64,000 bases of DNA, from positions 45,967 through 109,966 of the IMG/VR virus record IMGVR_UViG_3300043465_001479, one strand, 5' to 3'. How positions within the stretch are numbered: position 1 is the first letter of the stretch; each line of letters starts with the position of its first letter. Origin of the DNA: a virus. The notes under the pieces were generated by a model. The model had not been told where the DNA came from, made no database searches, and saw only the letters and a program-made list of their open reading frames with translations. The position numbers and the translations under genes are program-made. Below are positions 41,359 through 48,607 of this stretch, piece by piece.

Positions 41359-41877
41359 ATGAAGACCATCACTACCCCCAGCGCCAAGGTTCTCACTTCA
41401 AGTGGTGTGGTCGTTGTTGACATCCTCGATGAAAAGTCGGCGAAGAGCGACCAAGGAGACCAGCCTCCGTCGGACATGACGATTTCCAACCTCAAGCAGG
41501 TCATCCGAGACGCCGAGGCGATCCTCGCGAACATCGACCCCGACACAGAGCTGATGGGGTGGGCGGAAGACAAGATCACGCAAGCCAAGGTCGCCGTCAG
41601 CAGCGTCATGAACTACGTCCTGAACGACTTCGTTGAGGAGGCACGCATCGACGAGAAGATTCAGCCTCCCACGTCTCCGAAGGGTCGCGCGGCCTTCAGC
41701 GCGAGCCTCAACGGATGGTCCAAGGCAGCCTCGAAGGTTGCGGGCTCCTATAAAGAGAAGCTGATGCAGGCGAACCCGAAAGAGATCGAGGACCAAGCGC
41801 TCCTCAGTGCTGATCTCGCTCAGGTCTCAAAGCTGCTCGCACTGGTTGCGGACCGGGCCGAGCGGATCAGGAAGTAG
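41359..41877 (+). CDS. Conserved phage hypothetical (MGWAEDKI motif)
   Basis: 172 aa, ATG 41359, just past the preceding stop. NIDPDTELMGWAEDKITQAKVAVSSVMNYVL matches a motif ('LPxWVxDKIxxAxDYxxxVxDYL') common in small phage virion-associated proteins of unknown role. Helical throughout. Confidence 0.65.
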   Translation: MKTITTPSAKVLTSSGVVVVDILDEKSAKSDQGDQPPSDMTISNLKQVIRDAEAILANIDPDTELMGWAEDKITQAKVAVSSVMNYVLNDFVEEARIDEKIQPPTSPKGRAAFSASLNGWSKAASKVAGSYKEKLMQANPKEIEDQALLSADLAQVSKLLALVADRAERIRK

Positions 41878-41883
41878 GATCCC

Positions 41884-42777
41884 ATGTCCATTCTTCGCAT
41901 CACCAACGTCTCTCCGGGAAAACTGTGGCTGCGCGACCTCTACGCCGAGCTGACTCCGGGGGAGACGGCGACCATAAAACGCACCCCCGCTGAGATGAGC
42001 GACATGGTCGGCCTGCAGGAGTATCTGGCCGAGGGCAAGGTCGTCGTCGATATCGACCTCGACCCTTATGAGCCGCCGGGTGAACTTGTTGCCATCTGGC
42101 CGCTTGGACTCAACTGGCGACCCACGGTCCTTGCCACAGTGAATCTGCCGCTTCTGAAGAACAGGTTGGGTGACACTCGGCTTGTCATCAACCTCCTCCA
42201 GCTGTTCGTCTGGGATGGGACGAATTGGGTGGGTATCGGTGGTGGTGGTGGCGTAGCAGGTGTCACGGGCACCGCCCCGATCAACGTCACGGCAGGCGCG
42301 AATCCCGTCGTGAGCCACAACGCGAGCGGCGCCGCTGCAGGCACCTACGGCGACGCTTCCAACGTCCCGCAGGTCACGGTCGATGCGAAGGGACACGTCA
42401 CATCGGCGACCACGGTTCCGATCTCGATCACGACCCCCATCGGGTCGTTCGTCCTCGGCACCGGCCCGATTCAAACGATCAGCGCCAACACCGACCAGAT
42501 CACACCCGTCGCCCCGCTGCATCGCATCCAAGTCAGTGGCGGAAACAAAGCCTTGACGTCGACACCGCAGATCAACCTCCCCGGCGCGGTGCTCGGTCAA
42601 GTGGTCTTCATTCAAAATGTTGGAGCCTCGTTCCACGTCGACCTTGCACGCGGAATCGCCGAGGATTTGTCGCTGTCGAACGCCAACATGCGGCTCGACC
42701 CCGGCGGTACATTCATGTTCGTTTACAACGGCTCATTGTGGGTCGAAGTCGTTCACACGCAGGGCACAACCACATGA
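41884..42777 (+). CDS. Tail-fibre paralogue on the opposite strand, type A N-terminus
   Basis: 297 aa. The first 125 residues (MSILRITNVSPGKLWLRDLY..., NWVGIGGGGG) are very similar to the 1090-aa fibre at 30134, and the first 35 bases of the two genes differ at only about two positions. The C-terminus (GSFVLGTGPIQTISANTDQI..., MRLDPGGTFMFVYNGSLWVEV) is a tip domain. It may be an alternative or minor fibre. Confidence 0.82.
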   Translation: MSILRITNVSPGKLWLRDLYAELTPGETATIKRTPAEMSDMVGLQEYLAEGKVVVDIDLDPYEPPGELVAIWPLGLNWRPTVLATVNLPLLKNRLGDTRLVINLLQLFVWDGTNWVGIGGGGGVAGVTGTAPINVTAGANPVVSHNASGAAAGTYGDASNVPQVTVDAKGHVTSATTVPISITTPIGSFVLGTGPIQTISANTDQITPVAPLHRIQVSGGNKALTSTPQINLPGAVLGQVVFIQNVGASFHVDLARGIAEDLSLSNANMRLDPGGTFMFVYNGSLWVEVVHTQGTTT

Positions 42778-42780
42778 TCG

Positions 42781-42804
42781 ACGTGAGTTTCTAACCGCTC
42801 ACGT
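42781..42804. terminator. Inverted repeat between convergent genes
   Basis: ACGTGAG (42781-42787) and CTCACGT (42798-42804) form a 7-bp hairpin between the stops of the fibre gene (+) and the HTH gene (-). No T-tract, so a weak bidirectional terminator at best. Confidence 0.35.
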
Positions 42805-43284
42805 GACAGGCTCCGAGGTTGAGTTTTCTTTGGCCTTGGACTTTCGCTTTTTCTTCTCGGGCTTGTCGGGGACCGCAGACTCAGCGGGCTCCTTCAAGCC
42901 CGTTGTCAGGCCGAAGTGATACAGACGCCCCCACAGGTGCCATCCGCTGGAGAAGCCCGCCTTCTCGGCGGCAGCCGCATAGGAACCGCCTGTGCGAAGA
43001 ACTCCAAGCGCCACGTTCACTCGGAGCATCGCGTTCTCGTAGCGCTCTTTGTGCAGACACTCGCGAGAGCAAAACTGCGCTCGCAAGGTCTGACAGATCT
43101 TCCCGCACGTGAGACATGCCGAGCGGTCAGCGGCCCCGCGTCCTCGTCCTCGTGTTGGAACTCCCGCAACAGCCAGTGTCTTGCGGACCCACTCGTGTGA
43201 ACGATTGAGCGCCCCTGCGACTTCGCGGAGATCCTTCCCGAGACCGTACAGCGTGACCGCCTGTTCTTGGATCGGAGTGAGCAT
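42799..43284 (-). CDS. DNA-binding regulator with two HTH units and a zinc ribbon
   Basis: 161 aa. N-terminal HTH (EQAVTLYGLGKDLREVAGAL, then NRSHEWVRKTLAVAGV), a CLTCGKICQTLRAQFCSREC zinc finger, a second HTH-like unit (GVLRTGGSYAAAAEKAGFSS) and a Lys-rich tail (KPEKKKRKSKAKEN). This is the clearest regulator in the window and sits beside a palindromic divergent promoter at 43296-43320. Candidate reader of one of the repeated operator classes; inference. Confidence 0.75.
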   Translation of the reverse strand: MLTPIQEQAVTLYGLGKDLREVAGALNRSHEWVRKTLAVAGVPTRGRGRGAADRSACLTCGKICQTLRAQFCSRECLHKERYENAMLRVNVALGVLRTGGSYAAAAEKAGFSSGWHLWGRLYHFGLTTGLKEPAESAVPDKPEKKKRKSKAKENSTSEPVT

Positions 43285-43294
43285 CTCTTCCTGT

Positions 43295-43320
43295 AGCTGT
43301 TACCAGTCCGTTGTGTAACA
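43295..43320. promoter_or_regulatory. Divergent promoter with CTGTTAC / GTAACAG inverted repeat
   Basis: CTGTTAC and its exact complement GTAACAG, about 11 bp apart, face opposite ways between the HTH gene (-) and the gene at 43323 (+). Each arm is the window's TGTTAC promoter element, and the minus arm has TTGACT upstream. Confidence 0.55.
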
Positions 43321-43322
43321 GT

Positions 43323-43511
43323 ATGAGCACGCAGTCAACTGCGGAGGTGCGCGTGAACACATCCTCGAACCAACTCGTGCTGACGAGTAGGCCCAGCGGC
43401 GGCGAGCTGCTCTGGGAAGCGTGGCGGATGTCAGTTGAGGGCTTCAGGCGTGTCGCTGCTGGTCTGGACATTGCGCAGGTGTTGAGAGAAGCCCGAATGG
43501 AGAAGAGATGA
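43323..43511 (+). CDS. Small hypothetical protein
   Basis: 62 aa from ATG 43323 (a TTG four codons earlier is an alternative). Helical end (AWRMSVEGFRRVAAGLDIAQ). No function. Overlaps the next gene by ATGA. Confidence 0.55.
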   Translation: MSTQSTAEVRVNTSSNQLVLTSRPSGGELLWEAWRMSVEGFRRVAAGLDIAQVLREARMEKR

Positions 43512-43717
43512 ATGCAAGCGAGTCAGGTGCAGCCCTGCTGCGGGGACGACGGATGCAGACGGGCAAGTGCCCGGACCACGGGATCGTTCTCGTCACGAAG
43601 GGCGACATGATCGAAGGAGATCAAGTCGTCGGTCGGGTCTACAAGTGCCCGAAGGACGAGTGCCAGTTCGAGGTGGTCGCTCGCAGCGGGTCTCGGATGA
43701 TGAAGCTGCTGCGCTAG
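43508..43717 (+). CDS. Small zinc-ribbon protein
   Basis: 69 aa, ATG 43508 behind GGAGAAGAG. CPDHGIVLVTKGDMI...YKCPKDECQFE is a compact zinc ribbon. ATG 43553 is a possible internal start. Function unknown. Confidence 0.6.
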   Translation: MNASESGAALLRGRRMQTGKCPDHGIVLVTKGDMIEGDQVVGRVYKCPKDECQFEVVARSGSRMMKLLR

Positions 43718-43956
43718 GCGGCGCGGATGACTTCGGAGCAGGACAACTCAGCGACGCGGACTCGGTGCTTGCGCTTCATGTCGAGCGCTCGCTCAAGCTC
43801 TTGCATGGCGAGGTCGAGGGATGTCTGGACGCGGCGCTCGTCGCTGGGCGGGGCTGAAGCAGCGACAGTCGGATTGATTGGGCGAGCGACACTGACTTGG
43901 GGAACAGCAGTCTCAGCAGAGTCGGTGCTGAAGTTCCAGCGGGTCGCTACGTCCAT
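43714..43956 (-). CDS. Hypothetical protein
   Basis: 80 aa, ATG 43956 with AGAGG upstream, convergent 4-bp overlap with the zinc-ribbon gene. Unstructured Pro/Ser-rich front, helical C-terminus (TSLDLAMQELERALDMKRKH). Unknown. Confidence 0.55.
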   Translation of the reverse strand: MDVATRWNFSTDSAETAVPQVSVARPINPTVAASAPPSDERRVQTSLDLAMQELERALDMKRKHRVRVAELSCSEVIRAA

Positions 43957-44029
43957 GTTGCACCTCTTCAGGTCGAGTCTTCAAGAATTGCGCGACGGTT
44001 GCAACCGTCTCGACACTTCTTCGCCCGTG

Positions 44030-44371
44030 TCAAGATCGACCCTTGCCGTTGGTCAAAGCGTGACGCTCCAGTTTGTCAACACTGCTGACCAGTCGCTCCA
44101 ACAGGGAATTTGATTCCGACCCCAAAGCGGTCTGCTCCTTGACCACCAAGAGCAGCTTCTCTGCCATGCGTTCGGTGTCGGCGACTCTCTTGCTCTGGTC
44201 GTCCCCGCGTGCCTTCTCAGCAGCGGCGACAAGAGCTGCCTGAGCAACGACCTGCGTGTGCAGGTCGTTGTTGTTCTTCCACAGGAAGACGACAGCGATC
44301 ATCGGGGCCACGATGAGGAGGCCCGCAATGCCGTAGGTCTTCATGATCAGAGCGAGCAATTCCTCAGGCAT
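44030..44371 (-). CDS. Membrane-anchored coiled-coil protein
   Basis: 113 aa, AGGAGG upstream. One transmembrane helix near residues 12-32 (YGIAGLLIVAPMIAVVFLW) followed by a long helix (AAEKARGDDQSKRVADTERM...LERLVSSVDKLERH). This layout fits an inner-membrane spanin or holin-like lysis protein or an exclusion protein; context does not decide. Confidence 0.6.
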   Translation of the reverse strand: MPEELLALIMKTYGIAGLLIVAPMIAVVFLWKNNNDLHTQVVAQAALVAAAEKARGDDQSKRVADTERMAEKLLLVVKEQTALGSESNSLLERLVSSVDKLERHALTNGKGRS

Positions 44372-44409
44372 CGGCGATCCTCCTGACCGAACAAGACTAG
44401 CGAACGGGA

Positions 44410-44745
44410 TCAGGAACGCGAATCTGTTGTGCTGGAGGGCGAAAGGTGTCTCTCCGACTTCATGGAATTCAGATGACGCTGGAGCCGTTCAGCCTTGACC
44501 GCGAAGCCGCTGACGGCGTTGCAAGCGTCTTCAAGGTAGAGAGTAGATATTTCGTGCAGGATCTTCGCGGTCTTTTCATCCAGTTGAACATTCTCAAAGC
44601 GAGAGTGATCTGGAAAATCGTTGAAGACTGCCTGCAACACGCGCAACCACTCGTGCAGGTCGTCGTTCCAAGCCTCCAACGGAGTCTTCGGCTTCGTTGA
44701 CGGCCTCAAGAACTTCCAGAAATTGGCGATCCACTGAAACATCAT
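44410..44745 (-). CDS. Hypothetical helical protein
   Basis: 111 aa. ATG 44745 follows TGTTAC by 9 nt; an AGGAA overlaps that spacer. Aromatic N-terminus (MMFQWIANFWKFL) then helical. Coupled with the HNH gene upstream by ATGA. Unknown. Confidence 0.6.
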   Translation of the reverse strand: MMFQWIANFWKFLRPSTKPKTPLEAWNDDLHEWLRVLQAVFNDFPDHSRFENVQLDEKTAKILHEISTLYLEDACNAVSGFAVKAERLQRHLNSMKSERHLSPSSTTDSRS

Positions 44746-45230
44746 GTTCCTGAAGTAACAGGCCGAGTCTTTCTTTCAGAGGAACTTTTGCGGATGTGGC
44801 ACGGCACACACAAGGTCTGAAAAGAATCCACTCCACCCGATGACTCTCCGACGTCGACACCGCCGCCTTGGGAGACCGGCACCATATGGTCCGCCTCCCA
44901 CAGAGCGAGGTGCCTTGACTGGTGAGCCGGGAATCCCTTCTCCATACCGACTCGCTCCCGCTCCTCCAAGGGAAGATCGTACAGGCGCCGACGGAGGGCG
45001 AGCGTGTCGAGATGGCAGCACGCGCAGAAGCCCTTGTCTCGCAGGAAGACTTGAGACCGCAGGTACGCTGTGTCGCTCCGTAGCCGCCACTCGTGGACAC
45101 AGTTCGGACCACAGTAGGTGCGATGCGGCGGGAAGACTTCTCCGGCACACCAGCGGCACAGACGCCCGCCGTGGGCTCCTCGTTTCGAGGGCTTGGCTTC
45201 AGCGGAAGTCAGGCGCCGCTTTGTGCTCAA
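44742..45230 (-). CDS. HNH endonuclease with N-terminal zinc cluster
   Basis: About 162 aa; start uncertain (TTG 45230 overlapping the upstream stop, or GTG 45248). CRWCAGEVF...YCGPNCVHEWR is a zinc cluster; the HNH core is RDKGFCACC, LWEADHMVPVSQGGG, QTLCVPCHIRKSS. The 'DHMVPV...TLCxxCHxxK' form is that of the HNH domain also fused to the helicase ZRANB3. The palindrome ACCATATGGT lies in the codons for DHM. Likely structure- or site-specific nuclease. Confidence 0.78.
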   Translation of the reverse strand: MSTKRRLTSAEAKPSKRGAHGGRLCRWCAGEVFPPHRTYCGPNCVHEWRLRSDTAYLRSQVFLRDKGFCACCHLDTLALRRRLYDLPLEERERVGMEKGFPAHQSRHLALWEADHMVPVSQGGGVDVGESSGGVDSFQTLCVPCHIRKSSSERKTRPVTSGT

Positions 45231-45592
45231 GGACGTCTTCCGCAGCACAAGCAGATGACCCCAGTGACGCTGGTCGTCCAAGGGCCCGAACAGCGGAGGC
45301 ATCGGCGCGGGCGGACTGCTGGGGGCGTAGGATGGGCAAGTGACCAGAAGACCGGCCCAGCGGCAGTTCGCTCCCTCACGATAAGGCCCTGCAGGTCCAT
45401 CCACGAGAGGCTGTTGCTCAGAACAGCAAGGGAAAACTCGGGAACATGCGTCCGCAACTCTCGCACCGTCATCGGGCGCTTGAGGACTGAGGTGATGCGC
45501 TCCGCCCACACCGGCCAGCGCGGGTCGTCTGACGAGGGAATGTGTTCCTCCGCCAATCGGAATGGGTGCGCTTTTTTCCGTTCCTTGACCAT
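45227..45592 (-). CDS. Winged-helix protein with zinc ribbon
   Basis: 121 aa. MTVRELRTHVPEFSLAVLSN...LQGLIVRERTAAGPVFWSL is a wHTH, and CLRCSG...CLCCGRRP at the end is a zinc ribbon. An inverted repeat TGTAGAA-N4-TTCTACA starts inside its ATG, suggesting autoregulation. Probable DNA-binding regulator. Confidence 0.6.
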   Translation of the reverse strand: MVKERKKAHPFRLAEEHIPSSDDPRWPVWAERITSVLKRPMTVRELRTHVPEFSLAVLSNSLSWMDLQGLIVRERTAAGPVFWSLAHPTPPAVRPRRCLRCSGPWTTSVTGVICLCCGRRP

Positions 45593-45609
45593 GTAGAAAA
45601 GGTTCTACA
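45592..45609. promoter_or_regulatory. Inverted repeat overlapping a start codon
   Basis: TGTAGAA (45592-45598) AAGG TTCTACA (45603-45609) takes in the T of the start codon ATG of the winged-helix gene. A dimer bound here would block transcription or translation of that gene. Confidence 0.5.
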
Positions 45610-45659
45610 CAGACTGAAGGTCTGCGAACAGCAATGTCCGTTCGCAAATCCTCGGAAAT

Positions 45660-46367
45660 TCAGGTTTGTGGAACGTCGATCGTCACCAGCCCAGCAGGGA
45701 CTTCGGACGGAGGCATCTCCTCCTCACCAAGCGAGTCCATGATGTGCATCGTCCATGAGCGGATGTCGGCCATCCCTTGTGGGGGAGCTTCGGCGAGCGT
45801 CTTGATGAACCCAGCCTCCCCTTCCGTGACGAGCCTGATGGCCCACAGGACCGCAACAGGGATTGGGGCAATGAGCGGCGGGTACCCACGCTGCTTCGAG
45901 AGCCGGAGGGCCTCTTCGATCGCTTCAAGGTCGAACGCCTGCGTGTTGATCCGCGTGACGGTCTTCTCACCTCCCTCTGAGGAGCAGTTCGAGGGCTGGG
46001 AGACCACGAAGTACGTCCGGCACGGCGTGGGGCGGACGGTGTAGATGGAACACGACCGCTGGGCGTCGAGGAAGACGCACGGGGTGTTCGTGTTGAAGTG
46101 CGCGGTCCGGTCGTACTGGAGCTTCTGGGTCGCGTTGAAGAGGTTCCGCGAGATCGCGCCAAGGGCCTGCGGCGGGAGTTGCAGCAGGGTCTCAGCGATG
46201 GCGATGGCTTCGGGGAGGCTGATGTAGATCATCAGGTTGCAGCAGTGCGAGCACCCCTTGCGGCAGGTGGCGCCGTTCTCAGCCGCCAGCTTCTGAATCG
46301 CCGGTTCCTGATCCTCGTACATCTTGAGCATCCGGTGGCCCAGTCTCTTCGCGTCCTTGTCCTGCAT
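45660..46367 (-). CDS. YkgJ-family cysteine-cluster protein
   Basis: 235 aa from ATG 46367 (AGGAGA upstream). CRKGCSHCCNL near residue 35 and CVFLDAQRSCSIYTVRPTPC follow the CxxxCxxCC / CPFLD..CxIYxxRPxxCR pattern of the YkgJ zinc/iron-chelating family. Enzymatic role unknown. Its start lies 89 bp inside the upstream methyltransferase gene. Confidence 0.8.
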   Translation of the reverse strand: MQDKDAKRLGHRMLKMYEDQEPAIQKLAAENGATCRKGCSHCCNLMIYISLPEAIAIAETLLQLPPQALGAISRNLFNATQKLQYDRTAHFNTNTPCVFLDAQRSCSIYTVRPTPCRTYFVVSQPSNCSSEGGEKTVTRINTQAFDLEAIEEALRLSKQRGYPPLIAPIPVAVLWAIRLVTEGEAGFIKTLAEAPPQGMADIRSWTMHIMDSLGEEEMPPSEVPAGLVTIDVPQT

Positions 46368-47034
46368 CTGTGTCTCCTGTCGTTGCCGCTTTCGGCGTCT
46401 TTGGTTTGCGAGGTCGCTTCTCTGTCGACTTCGGATTTCGCACTTCACTCGGGGTGGATGCAAGCACTTCCACGCGGCCTGATGCACGCTTGCCGAGGTG
46501 GTAGCCGTGCCACACCATCCACGCGTAGGACGTGCTGTCCGTCTGCCCGTCCGGCGTGAAGGAAGGTCTGTCGGGGATGACGTAGACATCCGGGCAGTCG
46601 GCAGTGAGCCACAAGCTGCGCTCGGCGCCAGACAAGTAGTTCAAGCGAAGCAGGAAGCAGACGTTGGTCGCATGCTGACGAGCGACGTGCAGGAATTCAG
46701 TCGCCAGCGAGAATGGCGGGTTGGAGATGACGACGTCGAAGGGAGTCGTCGGAAGGGGCGTCGTGCAGAAGTTCCCGATGAGAGGAGTGCGACCCGTCAG
46801 GAGATGCAGAGTCGACGCGTGTTCGGCGTTCACCTCAGATGCCGTCCAGCGGACCTTGGGGCCATAGGCTGGGTGAGCGCTGGTGGCTTCAATGAGAGCG
46901 CCCGCTCCAGCTCCCGCATCAAGCCAATTCCCCACCGGGAGGACTTGCTTGTCGAGGAGCCGGGCGAGCACCCAATGCGGGGTCGGATAGGACTCGTGGG
47001 GCGATCGGGCCCCGCCACGCTTCGTGCTGCTCAT
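46279..47034 (-). CDS. DNA adenine methyltransferase-like protein (NPPF)
   Basis: 251 aa. SAM motif LDAGAGAGALIEA (38-50) comes first, NPPF at 105-108 follows, the gamma order of N6-adenine methyltransferases. The last about 50 residues are Lys/Pro/Gly-rich and overlap the YkgJ gene. ATG 47034 has no Shine-Dalgarno; TGTTAC lies 9 nt upstream and GAAAACT at 47059. Third methyltransferase in the window. Confidence 0.8.
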   Translation of the reverse strand: MSSTKRGGARSPHESYPTPHWVLARLLDKQVLPVGNWLDAGAGAGALIEATSAHPAYGPKVRWTASEVNAEHASTLHLLTGRTPLIGNFCTTPLPTTPFDVVISNPPFSLATEFLHVARQHATNVCFLLRLNYLSGAERSLWLTADCPDVYVIPDRPSFTPDGQTDSTSYAWMVWHGYHLGKRASGRVEVLASTPSEVRNPKSTEKRPRKPKTPKAATTGDTDAGQGREETGPPDAQDVRGSGTGDSEAGG

Positions 47035-47064
47035 GGCGGGGTCGTAACACGCTTCTTGGAAAAC

Positions 47065-47325
47065 TCAGCCGAGAGCGAGCCGAACGAGCCGAGCCTTATT
47101 GAAAGCGGCCTCTGCCTCCTCCAGTGCGTCAGCGACCTTCTCCCAGTTCGGCTTCTCGGCGTCGGAGGCGCTCGTCATGCGCTCCCGAGCATCGTTTCCG
47201 AGTTGCTGCACATCACGTGAGATGGAGAGCATCTTCTGACAAACCGCCTTCGCGTCTTGGGAATCTCTCATCTCAGCCAGCGCCTTCATGGCCTCCAGCT
47301 TCTCGTAGTATTCAGGAGTACGCAT
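47065..47325 (-). CDS. Small coiled-coil protein
   Basis: 86 aa, ATG 47325 with GAGG upstream, helical (KALAEMRDSQDAKAVCQKML, ALEEAEAAFNKARL). Its first codons are part of the 49-bp direct repeat. Unknown; probably virion- or packaging-associated from context. Confidence 0.6.
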   Translation of the reverse strand: MRTPEYYEKLEAMKALAEMRDSQDAKAVCQKMLSISRDVQQLGNDARERMTSASDAEKPNWEKVADALEEAEAAFNKARLVRLALG

Positions 47326-47364
47326 CAGCGACCTCAGTTCCGTCCCATCCGGGCGACAATCTCG
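47316..47364 (-). repeat. 49-bp direct repeat, copy 1
   Basis: One mismatch from copy 2 at 48046-48094. Here it spans the end of the 221-aa gene (EIVARMGRN-stop) and the start of the 86-aa gene. Confidence 0.9.
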
Positions 47365-47999
47365 TCGAGGCGGGCTTCGAGGTCACCCAGTTCGGCGCTT
47401 GCAGCAAGGGGTTTGACCAAGCGGAGCTTGGGCTGCTTCTTCTTCCCGCTGCCCATGACCTGCGTCCAAGAGCCGTCCTTGTCCTTCTGCCAGACTGAGC
47501 CGTCCTTGCGGGTGGACCTGTCGCCGACTTTGGCCCCTCGGTTTTTGGCCTTGAAGGACTGCTGCTGGGCCTGCTGCTTCCAACCCTTGGGGCGGGTGCC
47601 CTTCGGAGTGTTCTTCACGGTCTGGTCCGTGGCCGTCGACTTGTAGCCTCGGTCGTAGCCGCCTTGGTTGGCTGCAGCCACAGAGTTCTTGAACGCGCTC
47701 CAGCGGTCCTTCACTCCTTTGACTTTCCCCTGCGCCGTCCCGATCTTGTAGGCGAGCTTCCGCGTCAGCTTCCCGACCTTACCGAAGAAGTCCTTCTCGT
47801 CGAGCGAGAGACCCTCTTCCGCCTCTGCCAACGCGAGGAGCGTCTCACCGTAGGAGAAGAAGTCGTCGTCGACGATCTCCAGTCCATGCTCCGCGAGAAG
47901 CTGCTCAACCTTCACCAAGTCTTCGCGCATACCTTCGAGGGCTGCGGCGAAGTCGGAGTCTTCGACGAGGGTCTTCAGGTGGGAGAAAGTGTGGAGCAT
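47334..47999 (-). CDS. Linker-rich phage protein with DGSxWxKDxDGSW motif
   Basis: 221 aa. Acidic helical N-terminal half, basic centre (KAKNRGAKVGDRSTRKDGS), the motif RKDGSVWQKDKDGSWTQV, and the end LEARLDEIVARMGRN. The 'RKDGxxxxKxxDGSW' motif also closes the 48107 protein and appears in the 50952 protein. Probably virion-associated. Confidence 0.65.
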   Translation of the reverse strand: MLHTFSHLKTLVEDSDFAAALEGMREDLVKVEQLLAEHGLEIVDDDFFSYGETLLALAEAEEGLSLDEKDFFGKVGKLTRKLAYKIGTAQGKVKGVKDRWSAFKNSVAAANQGGYDRGYKSTATDQTVKNTPKGTRPKGWKQQAQQQSFKAKNRGAKVGDRSTRKDGSVWQKDKDGSWTQVMGSGKKKQPKLRLVKPLAASAELGDLEARLDEIVARMGRN

Positions 48000-48045
48000 C
48001 TCAATCCTTCTTTCGTGCAGCAGCGCGTCAGCGACTCAGCTTCGA

Positions 48046-48094
48046 GAGTACGCATCAGCGACCTCAGTTCCTTCCCATCCGGGCGACAATCTCG
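48046..48094 (-). repeat. 49-bp direct repeat, copy 2 (gene fossil)
   Basis: Lies in the gap between genes 48107 and 47999. In the same frame as copy 1 it would still read EIVARMGRN-stop followed by ATGCGTACTC, so it looks like the remains of a duplicated gene end plus the start of a 26-codon remnant ORF. Confidence 0.85.
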
Positions 48095-48106
48095 GACGAG
48101 ATCGAG

Positions 48107-48544
48107 CTACGGAATCTTCTTCCAAGAGCCGTCTCGCTCTTTGCGGTACTTGCCGTCTTTTCGCCGCGAGATGGTGCCCGCTGCAGCCCCGACAGCTCCA
48201 GCCAATACCGACCCGATCGCCTTGGCCGGTACCGCTGCCGCCCGTTTCGCCGCCACCTTCGCTGAAAAGGCTTTCGCCGCAGCAAGCCCAGCCTTCATCG
48301 CAGGAAGCGCAGCTTTCGCAGCTCCCGCAGCCGTGGCAGCCATCGTACCGACAGTTCCCCAATCGACCTCAGTGATGACGATCGACTCGTACAGACCCAA
48401 AGCGCAGCCCTCGCAGAGGGACTCACCCTCCTCACCCTCGACGAGCACGTCTTCGTCCAGCTCACAACCGCACTCATCGCAAGACTCGATAGTTTCGAGG
48501 CGACGGCGAATCGTGTCGAGTTGGGCGGCGATTGAGCGGTTCAT
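48107..48544 (-). CDS. Zinc-ribbon protein, paralogue of 48608, Ala-rich C-terminus
   Basis: 145 aa from ATG 48544 (AAGGAG upstream). IRRRLETIESCDECGCELDE...ESLCEGCA parallels the 48608 protein. Then an Ala-rich hydrophobic region (MAATAAGAAKAALPAMKAGL) and the RKDGKYRKERDGSWKK end. It seems to have lost the EIVARMGRN tail, which survives out of frame 13 bp downstream. Confidence 0.65.
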   Translation of the reverse strand: MNRSIAAQLDTIRRRLETIESCDECGCELDEDVLVEGEEGESLCEGCALGLYESIVITEVDWGTVGTMAATAAGAAKAALPAMKAGLAAAKAFSAKVAAKRAAAVPAKAIGSVLAGAVGAAAGTISRRKDGKYRKERDGSWKKIP

Positions 48545-48607
48545 GAGACTCCTTGATGTCATTGGTGACTTCAGCTTGCAGGACGCTGTCCGCGCCACAA
48601 TAACAGC

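Noticed and set aside
44881-44890. ACCATATGGT in the HNH gene as merely the conserved DHM of the HNH motif
   Set aside because: The amino acids are expected there, but the same 10-14 bp recurs in non-HNH genes and gaps, so this copy is kept in the list while noting that protein constraint may contribute.
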